Positions 17,674 to 26,926 of a DNA stretch of 64,000 nt are shown here, in pieces. Within the stretch, counting starts at the first letter, position 1; every line of letters starts with the position of its first letter. The DNA comes from Hondaea fermentalgiana (taxonomy: Eukaryota > Sar > Bigyra > Thraustochytrida > Thraustochytriidae), in the NCBI GenBank assembly GCA_014084085.1, contig NPFB01000049.1, positions 375,476 through 439,475 on the forward strand. Reading direction: 5' to 3'. The notes under the pieces are model-generated. The model did no database searches, was not told where the DNA came from, and was given only the letters and a program-made list of their open reading frames with translations. The translations under genes and the position numbers were made by a program.

Positions 17674-19101
17674 ATGATCTACAACTACAAGTCCAAGTAC
17701 ACGGGTCGGGCCCTGCGCGCAGACTCATGGGTGCCCCCTGTGCGCGAAGACCTGACTTCTCCGGAAGCCAGGGCACGACAAGAGAGACGAAGGCGCAAAG
17801 AACGAGAGCGAAGCAGCTGGGCGACTCAGCGGCGAAAGGCCAACGATGCCACGCGCGCAGAAACACGCGCTCAGAGACTTCGCGTTGGTTTCGACGGTCT
17901 TCTCGAGGCAGCCATGCCACCTTTTCGACCATTCGAAGCCCTTGATAATCTCGGGCACCCAGGCGAGACACTCTTTCGCGCAAAAGATGGACCTTTCGCA
18001 GCGCTGCCTCGCATCGCGCGTGAGCTCGAGCGAGCAAAAGCACGTCAGTCGCCTACCGGTACTATCTCGTGCAAGCCTCGCCGCGCCCTCTCACTCCAAA
18101 AGCTCAAGAGGCCAAGGACAACGCGAGATCTTGACATGGACAGAGTTGAACATTTATTGCAAACAAAATTTGCACAGCAGAGATCGGGCACTGGAGCAGG
18201 TTCCGAAGAGAAACAGTCGAAATATGATTCAAAGGAACGTCCACATACATCAATAAGGAACAAACGCAAAGAACGTATAAAGCCGCGACCAAATACGGCT
18301 TTTTCCGGCCTCTTTCCTTCAGATCTCACGACAGCGCCCAACGACACCAATGCAGAGGTTAAAGTAAGCGATGATGCGCCGACTACGGAGGAGAAGGCAC
18401 CGTCATCAAGGCCCCGCGATGAATTTGTGCTCGACACACGAGAGCAGAAAAAATTTGTCATGTGTGCGCGTCAAGGCATGCTCTCGGAAATGAAAGCGCT
18501 CTTCCGCAATCATGGCTATTCGGGCTCCGTGAATGTAAACGCGCTCTGTGAGAACGGTGATGCTCCCATGCATGCTGCTGCAGCCTCATCACAAGTAGAA
18601 GTTCTCGAGTACTTGATTCTTATGAAAGCCGATCCCAAAATTCCGAATATTGACGGCCTCCTACCGTGGGACATCTTACATCGATCTCAGAGTGCAAAGC
18701 GCACACATAAATTCCATCATCGATTCCGAAGAGCGCGAGCCATGCTCGACGAAGAGTCTACATTTTTCCGCGCAGCAAAGCTCGGCAATCTCGAACGCAT
18801 CCTTTGGCTTTGCGAATGTGGTCACGCGACGCTTCAGGATCGCAACGCGTACGGCATGACGGTCCTTCATCTCGCTGCAATGGCATGCCAACGTCGGCTT
18901 GTCAGCGAGCTCTTAGAGCTTGGCTTGGATCCAAATGCAACGAATAACATTGGGCAAACACCTCTCGATCTCGTCCCTCGAGGCAAGGAAGGCCGACATG
19001 TTCGCAAGTTGCTCAGCTCAATTGACGACGAGGCAGAGCAGCATCAAGACGAAAGTACGCCGCAAGAGGACACGAGCCTCGGAAAAACGGCCTACTTTTA
19101 A
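17674..19101 (+). CDS. Ankyrin-repeat protein
   Basis: 475 codons from the ATG at 17674 (MIYNYKSKYTGRALRADSW). The same frame extends to 17335, but that would overlap the antisense gene's start and adds sequence without conserved look. Residues 1-260 are basic and disordered (R/K/S/T-rich). Ankyrin repeats occupy about 265-460: GDAPMHAAAASSQVEVLEYL (repeat core), GLLPWDILHRSQ, a charged spacer, then EESTFFRAAKLGNLERILWL, GMTVLHLAAMACQRRLVSELL and GQTPLDLVPRG. The TxLHLAA and G-TPLDL cores are canonical. It ends only 57 bp from the convergent HIR3-like gene. Role: a protein-binding scaffold with unknown partner. Confidence 0.82.
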   Translation: MIYNYKSKYTGRALRADSWVPPVREDLTSPEARARQERRRRKERERSSWATQRRKANDATRAETRAQRLRVGFDGLLEAAMPPFRPFEALDNLGHPGETLFRAKDGPFAALPRIARELERAKARQSPTGTISCKPRRALSLQKLKRPRTTRDLDMDRVEHLLQTKFAQQRSGTGAGSEEKQSKYDSKERPHTSIRNKRKERIKPRPNTAFSGLFPSDLTTAPNDTNAEVKVSDDAPTTEEKAPSSRPRDEFVLDTREQKKFVMCARQGMLSEMKALFRNHGYSGSVNVNALCENGDAPMHAAAASSQVEVLEYLILMKADPKIPNIDGLLPWDILHRSQSAKRTHKFHHRFRRARAMLDEESTFFRAAKLGNLERILWLCECGHATLQDRNAYGMTVLHLAAMACQRRLVSELLELGLDPNATNNIGQTPLDLVPRGKEGRHVRKLLSSIDDEAEQHQDESTPQEDTSLGKTAYF

Positions 19102-19157
19102 TCACTTGAGAGAAGAAGAATAAACATGACGATCTACTTTGCATTTTTTTCGCCTGA

Positions 19158-22100
19158 CTACATTATCGATTGCACCGCTGTCGCCGGCGGTTGTACTGGC
19201 GCGTTAGGATTTGCTGCTACTGTCTTATTGCCCTCCACGGCTTTGTTTGAACCCGCTCGAGGTTTATATCGTCGCCGCGTCGTCACGCGAATGGCCGGGA
19301 ACCGATCTTCACATGTCTTGATGATCGTCTTAAGAGCAGGCGCATCTTTGCCGCTATGTAACGCGAATGCATGCGAAAGAAAATCCGCCACGAGGTGCAG
19401 GCGGTACTTTGCACGCAGACCAGGATGTGATTTTAGTGCAGAGAGAAGATCAACGTGTTCAACGTGTATCGCGAAGGCGCCTCGCAAAAGTGCCTCCGGA
19501 GCAGTGGTTGCGACGGAGTCCTTCAGGATGTTCACCATCTCAATCACACAGAGACACGCACCGCGTAGGATAGTTGCCGCGTTGGGGTCTTTGTCCTTCT
19601 TGTTGCGGTCCGCAAAGGTATCCATCAGGACCGAGAGGAAGTGGCGCGCCTTTTTGAAGTCCTTTAATGCGCGGCAAAGCTTTAGATACAGACGAATGTG
19701 CCGAAATCGCGTTGTCTCCATCTTCCACCATGGTCGAGCAATACAATCAAATTTAATGGTGTACTCTGGGTACCGAATGACACAGACACGCTCGCTTGCT
19801 TTCTTCTCAAAGGTAGCCGCCATGGCATTTACTGCCTTCTCTAGCCACATTGTACGGTCTCCGCCGGGCAAAAGTTCGTGAGGAGATTCAAGGATGGTAG
19901 CTGCAAAACGATACACGGCACGATGATTCTCGCGTTCACAACCTTTGCCAAAGCACGATGAGAGTCCCTCGAGAATGGCCTGCAGCTCCTCTTTGCTTGA
20001 GCCGGAAATCGATTCTTCTTCTCGTAAAAGCGCCTTGGCACGCGTTGCGAAAATACGATATCGCACCTCTGTCTTGCAAATCGCCATCTCGTCGCCCTTT
20101 TCAGGAGCCGCAGCTAAAGCTTGCTCATACCGGCGCAAGACTTCGCCAGTGGGACACGCGCATTTTTCGAGAGCTCGAGCGTGAAGGAAGATGACGCCAG
20201 GTTCCTTTTTGTGCTGTTCGAGAAGGATGGCGCGATCGAAAACGTCGCGAGCGAGTTTGCATGCGTGCTGGTAGAGATTTCGGTCAAAGCGTCGCAGACA
20301 GCCCAAGTTAGCAAAAATGAAGGACCCGATTGTGACGAGACTGTCGAAAATGCTCTCGTCAGGGTTCTCTGGTTCGTCCCGCGCGGCTTTGGCAGGAAGT
20401 GCCTTGAGCATCGTTCGTGGCAGCGCAAAGTCGAGTTCGTCTTCGTTCTCATAGCACACGTCGTACGTTGAGTCGTCATTCACACGAGTCACAATGGCAT
20501 CATTCCACGATTCCTTGCGGAAATTCGCCTTGACACGATCATACGCGCGCAACTCGCTCGCATCTTCGTTTCGTTCCATCAACATTTGCTGTGCCACAGC
20601 AACTGCAGCTTCCCATGCTTGGATTGGAAGAGGGAAACGCTCCAAGGTCAAGTTTCGGAGGTCGCGACGATGTTGCTGCTGCTGCCGCAGCTCCTGCTGC
20701 TGCTGGGGTTGCTGTAGCTTCGAGTGCTGAATCAAAGGTTGTTGCGTTTGCTGCGTTTGTTGCGTCGACTCGACTGGACGTGAAACTTGCATTTCTTGCG
20801 GTGCGGCGATAGAGCTTGACGCTGGAACTTGAACTTGAGTTTGTGGTTGGACTTGGGGTTGCGCACCAATTTGAGCTTTTGGTTGAGCTTGAGCTTCTGT
20901 CTGTGCTGGGGGTTGGGCGTGCTCATGATCCTGCATAGAGGACTGTGATGGAGGTGGGTTTGCACTTTCGTCCAGTGGTTGTGCCCGTTGCGTTTCGGGC
21001 TCGACGGCCTGCAGTTCATCCTCGGCCGGCGCATCGAGTAGATCCAGCATGATGCTGCATACCTGCGGATCCGACATTGCAATGCGCTGCAGACGCGACC
21101 CGAGATCACCAAGCTTGAACCATGACATGAAGCGCCAAGGATGGAAACTGAGATCCAGACGCAATGCCCCCAGACCCGTTTCTAATTTCTGACAATAGTC
21201 CGAAAGTGAGGCATCCCCGATCGGAGCATTGAGACGCGGTAGTTTGGTCGGGGTGGCGTTTTCTATTAGCTGAGCGAAGCAAAGAGGCAGCCGCTCGCAT
21301 AGCTCTTGCGCTGTGACCACATCGCTTGGCTTTGGGTCAAGCCGCGTCGTCACAAAGGCATCTCGAGACGTAACAAAAGCGCAAGCAGACGCAACCGCCT
21401 CCGCCTTGCAAGACAGACCAGCAGCTGGGGTTTCGAGAAAAGCTCGCACAGCAGCGCCAAAGGGTGCGTCGGTCCCGAGCTCGAGCAGACTTCTCGCCAA
21501 GATAAATCTCACGAGCGCGGTGGTGTGGTCAGGCTCGGCACACTCGCGGTCCTCCACGATGGCGCGACTGTCGAGGTAATTGAGAAGATAGCGCATCACG
21601 ATTGAGCGGTGGTTCTTCCAGCGCCCACTTGTAGCAGGTCCGCAATCAACGACAGAAACTTCGTCGAGAAAGCGCGGAGGCATACACGCTGGTGCATTTG
21701 AAGGATGCAAGTCGAGACTTTCAAGGGTTCGCTCTCCAGAAAAGACTCTCTTGTCCTCGCGCGGGCTGTCGCTGAACTCGATAACGCCGTAGAGGCTTGC
21801 TAACATGTCAGAGAGAATCGCTTGGCGCGCTTCTTCGAGCGCAAGGTATATGTCTTCATCCTCGTGCTGAAGGGCCTTGATGGTATGCACGCTCGCGAGA
21901 AGGCGTGCGGCGCTGCTGCGGAGGGATATATACACCCGATCGTCTCCGCTCGTGGCAAAAGTTTTGACCAAAGGTTTGATCATGTTCGCCAGGCCTACGC
22001 CGCGGATGCGCCGTTGCGGCGCATCAGCTGTACCTTGGCCTTGATCACACAGTGTCAGCAGAGCGCTCAAGCCCCACAACGCTACATCGCTTGCCCAAGT

Positions 22101-25100
22101 TACGCCACGTTTCGACTTTGCATGCGTACGAAGGCACAGGACAATAGCAGGCTGCAAAATCGTGGCGACGCACCCGGATGCGACATGACAGAAGGCTTCA
22201 TCTTGCACTACAGCGTCAAACCTGATTGCGGCCAGGAGAGCCGCGGCGACGCGTCCCGTCATGTTAAAGGCGAGAGAGTTTGGACGCACCATGTTTTCGT
22301 CCGAAAGACTTGCGAGCAATTCTGCGAATTCGAGCGCGCAGGCGCATAGGGAGTTGAAAAGGACGTCGAGCATCTCCGAGGAGCACTTTGGGCTGTGCGC
22401 GGCAGCGGCCGCGAGAAGTCCAAGAAGATGAGCGTCGTCTGGCGATTTGGAAAGACTTGCTACGAGAACGCCAGCGATGCGAGCCCAGCCAGTCTCGCCC
22501 AAAACCCAAGGCTCCGGCTCCCAGCATCCATCGTTGTCTGCCAAAAGATGGAGACACTGCTCGAGCAGCTTGCGTTCGCAATCCTGCTTCAAATTTGTCG
22601 TCTGCGAGGCGTGATCTTGGATCAGCTGCACGAGCGAAGCCAGAAGTCGTGCCACCAGAGAATAAAAGCGCGCCTTGTCTTGCGCTGAGGCGTGAGGGAG
22701 ACATTCTTCGAGAACGCTCAGGGTCTCCACCTGGGCCAACTCTGGCGACTCGATCGAGAGCTCCTGGGGGTGTAAGTCTTCGAGAGAGCTTTCTGCCATT
22801 TGCACCTCCATGACAAAATCGTTCCATTGCCGCAAGCCGCTTTTCGATGGCTCGATAGTTTCGAGGTAGTGCTCGACGACCTCGCGGAGACGCCTTTGAG
22901 CAAGCGCAGGGTCGCGCCGGAACACCTTGCGCAGGTACTCAAGCTTGACTTGAGCAATCGTGCGACGCCACGACAGGAATTCGCGTTTTGCAGCAATCGT
23001 GTCGCCGGAGATGATGGCGTCAAACTGCAAGTGAGGAATGCGGAGCAGAGCCTTCCCTGAAGTTGCAACGGTTTCCAAGAGAGCTTCGCACCGAGCAAGC
23101 GCTGGCGTTGCTGCTGTCACATTGCCCATGACAAGCGCCAAAACCCGAGCAGATAGCCATTCGAGCCGTAGTGATAGCTGTTCGGCCTGTTCGCGGAGTG
23201 AGACCGTCTCGTAAATGCGAGATGGAATGCGCTGTCGCGCAAATGAAAAGCACACAAGTGCGAGTCGTTTGCATCGCTGCTGAATGTAAGCAGGGATGTT
23301 AGGGCAGACCATCCAATCAAAGAGGATCTCTGCAAGGAAGATGGCGCTTTTATCCTGGCGAAGCGTCTCGGACTCGAGCTCCGCAGTTGATTGTGTAGAC
23401 GAAGAGGGGGTCGGTGGTGCCATCCAATCGACGTCGGCAATTGCCAAGGCATCCATGCAACGCGACACCGCCGCTGCTTGCGCCTCGCTCTGCGATAGAG
23501 CCTCGCTTGATGCAAAGCATGCCGCATCGAACTCGTGCAGATCAGCGAGAAGGTCCCGAAGAAGTATTTCCACGGGCCACTCACAACCCCCCCTTTTAGA
23601 GATCCAACTTTGAACCTGACGTTGCTCAGCGGTGCTATTGTTCGAGCCTGTTTGGCGGGAACGCGATTTGGGTGGCACATCTGCAGCCCCAAGATGTGGA
23701 GCAAGACTGGCGCGGCGCAAGAGTTCCTCGCGTGAAACGCGAAATTGAGCAGACTCTGCGGATTTCTCTTCCTCGTCTTCGTCATCACTGTCTTCGTCCA
23801 TTGCGGAACTTGATTTTTCATCAACAAATTGTGCAATTTGCAAGGTGGTGCCGTGGAGGACAGCGTCCAAGGCTGCCTCAAGACGCTCATCTTCGGTCTG
23901 CGTGGCCCCGCGACGGCTACGCGTGGCTCCAGCGGCGCTGACGCCTCCTCCTGTTGTTGAGGCCGACGATGATAACGTTGATGATGATGAGGATGAGGAG
24001 GATGATGATGATGAGGAGGAGGAAGATGGGTCACCCGAAGACTTTGCTCGCGTTTTACTGGCAGCATCATTGTCAGAAGCACGACGTCTGCCTGCGCGAC
24101 GCTTGCGCGGCTGCTCTTTATTCGAAGCATCATTTGGCTGTTCGCTCAACGAGCCAGCTGTTTGTGCACTATTTTTCACCGCGCTTCCAGGCTCAGGCAC
24201 ACTCTCTGCAATTTTACTTTGCGTTGTCGTCTTGGGTTTTGTCGTTGCTGCTGCTGGGACATCCACATTCATATTCACATCCTGTGAAGGCGAGACAGAG
24301 CCTAGGTTCCCGAATCTGACACGAATGCAGCGATTAGACGGTAGTAGCAGCTCGCGACGATACTCGATAAGGAGCTGGTCGATGAGCTCGGACAATGTAC
24401 ACGAAGATGCAATGTGCAAGGTCTTTGAGCCAATCTCCTGCCCTGAGCTTGAGGCCATGCCCTCGCCATCGTCTTTCAAAGCGAGACGCTGTCTACGGAG
24501 CGTCACGGAATCGCGTAGCATGCGTTGTTCTTCTTGGCGGAGCGCTCTATCGACCGCATCATCCCATGGCCACGCGCCAGTAGTGGGCGTGCTGGTCTCC
24601 CTTCGAAGCATGTTTTCGAAAAGCTTAGCCCAGGCGAATTGTGGATTGTTTGCGAGCGCGCAGCGCACCGCTTCGCGACAACCCGCGTCGTCAGCGAGGG
24701 CATAGGTAACGTGGAGCAATCCAATCCAGAGGGAATCTGGTGGCACTGACCATTCGCCACGTAAGGCTTGCTCGTATGCGAAGCGAGAGAGACGCAGGTT
24801 GCCCACTTTCCAGGAAAGACGCGCGACTTCTTCCCAAAGTGCCGGATCTGAGTCGTCGACGCAAACCGCGTCAACGAGGTGAGCGAGCGCTTGCGTTTCC
24901 TCGCCAACGCTTTGGTCCATGGAAGCCAAGTTTGCCAGTGCGCAACGTTTGATTGTGCGCCCGAGTTTGAGCTGCTTACTTTCAAGTACAGCTAGCTTTG
25001 TTAGCCTCTCGTAGATTTCCCGGGCCTTTGTCCATTGTTCTGATTGCGGAAGGCCCCCAACCTGGAGCGCCAGCGCAGCCTCGTAGTCCCTTGCAGCCTT

Positions 25101-25385
25101 GGCTTCCTGAATCTCCACATTCTCTGGCCCTTTGCGAGCGAGCGGCCGTCCTCGATGTGCAGACGGATCTTCCTCGGATCCTTCGTTTGGTCGGCCTGGC
25201 GATGCCTCGCGGAGTCTTTTGCGAGACTGCGAGGGCACCAGTGGATTCTCAACCGCAAGATCTTCATTGTTGTCGTTGTCGTTCTGGTTGTTGTGGTCGT
25301 GGTCGTCTACTTCTTGTTCATTTTCTGCAAAGATGCCAGGTGCAGGTTCTGGATCATTCACAGCCGTCCACCGTGCGCGCAGCAT
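19158..25385 (-). CDS. HIR3/CABIN1 homologue, HIR histone chaperone subunit
   Basis: 2075 codons in one exon. The N terminus has an acidic/Asn-rich tract (HDHNNQNDNDNNED) and then TPR units matching the start of CABIN1/Hir3: EAKAARDYEAALALQ, TKAREIYERLTKLAVLESKQ, ALANLASM, DPALWEEVARLSWKVGNLRLSRFAYEQAL. CABIN1/Hir3 is the large TPR scaffold of the HIR complex, which deposits H3.3-H4 independently of replication. Low-complexity insertions include a Ser run (about residue 455) and a Q/P-rich stretch (about 1480-1585). Directly after these lies a Tudor/Agenet-like segment (about 1610-1660: RVKANFRKESWNDAIVTRVN...STYDVCYENEDE...), not a usual part of the family. C-terminal TPRs follow. It ends PNAPVQPPATAVQSIM. 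Confidence 0.8.
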   Translation of the reverse strand: MLRARWTAVNDPEPAPGIFAENEQEVDDHDHNNQNDNDNNEDLAVENPLVPSQSRKRLREASPGRPNEGSEEDPSAHRGRPLARKGPENVEIQEAKAARDYEAALALQVGGLPQSEQWTKAREIYERLTKLAVLESKQLKLGRTIKRCALANLASMDQSVGEETQALAHLVDAVCVDDSDPALWEEVARLSWKVGNLRLSRFAYEQALRGEWSVPPDSLWIGLLHVTYALADDAGCREAVRCALANNPQFAWAKLFENMLRRETSTPTTGAWPWDDAVDRALRQEEQRMLRDSVTLRRQRLALKDDGEGMASSSGQEIGSKTLHIASSCTLSELIDQLLIEYRRELLLPSNRCIRVRFGNLGSVSPSQDVNMNVDVPAAATTKPKTTTQSKIAESVPEPGSAVKNSAQTAGSLSEQPNDASNKEQPRKRRAGRRRASDNDAASKTRAKSSGDPSSSSSSSSSSSSSSSSTLSSSASTTGGGVSAAGATRSRRGATQTEDERLEAALDAVLHGTTLQIAQFVDEKSSSAMDEDSDDEDEEEKSAESAQFRVSREELLRRASLAPHLGAADVPPKSRSRQTGSNNSTAEQRQVQSWISKRGGCEWPVEILLRDLLADLHEFDAACFASSEALSQSEAQAAAVSRCMDALAIADVDWMAPPTPSSSTQSTAELESETLRQDKSAIFLAEILFDWMVCPNIPAYIQQRCKRLALVCFSFARQRIPSRIYETVSLREQAEQLSLRLEWLSARVLALVMGNVTAATPALARCEALLETVATSGKALLRIPHLQFDAIISGDTIAAKREFLSWRRTIAQVKLEYLRKVFRRDPALAQRRLREVVEHYLETIEPSKSGLRQWNDFVMEVQMAESSLEDLHPQELSIESPELAQVETLSVLEECLPHASAQDKARFYSLVARLLASLVQLIQDHASQTTNLKQDCERKLLEQCLHLLADNDGCWEPEPWVLGETGWARIAGVLVASLSKSPDDAHLLGLLAAAAAHSPKCSSEMLDVLFNSLCACALEFAELLASLSDENMVRPNSLAFNMTGRVAAALLAAIRFDAVVQDEAFCHVASGCVATILQPAIVLCLRTHAKSKRGVTWASDVALWGLSALLTLCDQGQGTADAPQRRIRGVGLANMIKPLVKTFATSGDDRVYISLRSSAARLLASVHTIKALQHEDEDIYLALEEARQAILSDMLASLYGVIEFSDSPREDKRVFSGERTLESLDLHPSNAPACMPPRFLDEVSVVDCGPATSGRWKNHRSIVMRYLLNYLDSRAIVEDRECAEPDHTTALVRFILARSLLELGTDAPFGAAVRAFLETPAAGLSCKAEAVASACAFVTSRDAFVTTRLDPKPSDVVTAQELCERLPLCFAQLIENATPTKLPRLNAPIGDASLSDYCQKLETGLGALRLDLSFHPWRFMSWFKLGDLGSRLQRIAMSDPQVCSIMLDLLDAPAEDELQAVEPETQRAQPLDESANPPPSQSSMQDHEHAQPPAQTEAQAQPKAQIGAQPQVQPQTQVQVPASSSIAAPQEMQVSRPVESTQQTQQTQQPLIQHSKLQQPQQQQELRQQQQHRRDLRNLTLERFPLPIQAWEAAVAVAQQMLMERNEDASELRAYDRVKANFRKESWNDAIVTRVNDDSTYDVCYENEDELDFALPRTMLKALPAKAARDEPENPDESIFDSLVTIGSFIFANLGCLRRFDRNLYQHACKLARDVFDRAILLEQHKKEPGVIFLHARALEKCACPTGEVLRRYEQALAAAPEKGDEMAICKTEVRYRIFATRAKALLREEESISGSSKEELQAILEGLSSCFGKGCERENHRAVYRFAATILESPHELLPGGDRTMWLEKAVNAMAATFEKKASERVCVIRYPEYTIKFDCIARPWWKMETTRFRHIRLYLKLCRALKDFKKARHFLSVLMDTFADRNKKDKDPNAATILRGACLCVIEMVNILKDSVATTAPEALLRGAFAIHVEHVDLLSALKSHPGLRAKYRLHLVADFLSHAFALHSGKDAPALKTIIKTCEDRFPAIRVTTRRRYKPRAGSNKAVEGNKTVAANPNAPVQPPATAVQSIM

Positions 25386-25496
25386 GTCCTCTGTCTGTCA
25401 CGCGAGCAGCCGCCCGCGCGCGAGCTCCTCCCCCTGGCGGACACGCGGCCAGGGAGCCTAACGACCTCGCTGTCGCTCTCAAATGGCGCTGCTCGC

Positions 25497-25529
<33 letters not shown>
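25497..25529. repeat. GGCT tetranucleotide tract
   Basis: Eight GGCT units, about 110 bp upstream of the HIR3-like start codon (CAGC on the sense strand). Confidence 0.9.
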
Positions 25530-25752
25530 TCCGGCCACCTCGCTGGCGGCCTCGCTAGCGGCCTCGACGTGTGGCTGCCTCGCTGGCAGCCCCGCTGTCT
25601 GGCAGCCTGCCCGCCTGCCCGCGCGGCTCGCAGTACTGCGCAGAGCCGCCCGACGCTTGCAAGGTTGGCGCAGATCTAACTAGTATCTGCTGCTGCTTGC
25701 GATTATAGCACGGAAGCGGCGAAAAGTCGAAGGCACACTGCACACGGCCAAG

Positions 25753-25804
<52 letters not shown>
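25753..25804. repeat. CAAG tetranucleotide tract
   Basis: About twelve uninterrupted GCAA/CAAG units. Confidence 0.92.
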
Positions 25805-26674
25805 ACGCCAAGGCCAGCCAGCAAAGCAGGTACGGTGGAGGAGGACGAATGGTCAAGAAAAGGCTTTTGCGCGCGCCAAGACCCGAGCTCGAATTCCTCG
25901 GAGGAGACTAGCAGAGAAGTCTTCGCTAGGGTGAATTGGGGCAAGTAAACAAGATGAAGCGGGGCGTCAGCGAATCTGCAGAGTCGAGGAACAGCCTCTG
26001 CGACGAATAAGAAGCCAATAAGATTCACGCCGCGTCATGCGTTGCATCGCATCGCATCGCATCGTCGAATTTAATCTTGAACTTATGGTCTTGCCAACCA
26101 TGCATTCGTCGATTTCGATGATTTTGTATAAGGCAAACAGTCAGGTCTTTCGCAGTCAAGCACACGCAGCATTGGTAAAAACAAATTTCTCTCGGTGCCT
26201 CCGATGGCCCCAATGAATATCACGAGTCATTCGACATCGTCGCATCATCATCTACCGGCCGCGCGCGCACCTTCAAGGAGAGCGAGCTGCAGCTTGCTCG
26301 CTCACGCGCTAGCTAGCTAGCTGTAGTACCTACCTGTCAGGCTAGGTATAGCCTTACTTCTGGCTGACCGCCATTTTATTTTTTCGGTCAGGCAGGCCAG
26401 TCAAAGCCGCTGACCCATTTGGTGGGCTGCGCCTATATAGCAGAAACAAGAAGCGCTTGCACCGGGTCCTGTACAAGCACTTTCTATTATACGAACAAAT
26501 TCGCGGTGTGGGGATTCCGACGGCCTCTGTAGCCGGCCCCTGCGATCGGCGTAGGGAGTCAGGACTGGGCCTGGCTGGCCTAGCTGCACGAAGAGAAATT
26601 GGCGCGACGATGCGTGTCCGCCTTTGCGGCAGCGCGGCAGCGGAGGCGTCCAGCAAAAGGTGTTTATGGTCAGT

Positions 26675-26679
26675 CAGAC

Positions 26680-26734
<55 letters not shown>

Positions 26735-26834
26735 NNNNNNNNNNNNNNNNNNNNNNNNNNNNNNNNNNNNNNNNNNNNNNNNNNNNNNNNNNNNNNNNNN
26801 NNNNNNNNNNNNNNNNNNNNNNNNNNNNNNNNNN

Positions 26835-26886
<52 letters not shown>

Positions 26887-26926
26887 GGCAGACAGACAGA
26901 CAGGCAGACAGGCAGGCAGGCAGGCA
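26675..26926. repeat. GACA microsatellite array containing an assembly gap
   Basis: GACA units on both sides of 100 N, with GGCA variants at the right end. Each flank has about 15-20 units; the real length is unknown because the assembly broke here. Confidence 0.95.
26735..26834. other. Assembly gap of 100 N in GACA array
   Basis: Exactly 100 unknown bases inside the tetranucleotide repeat. Confidence 0.98.
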
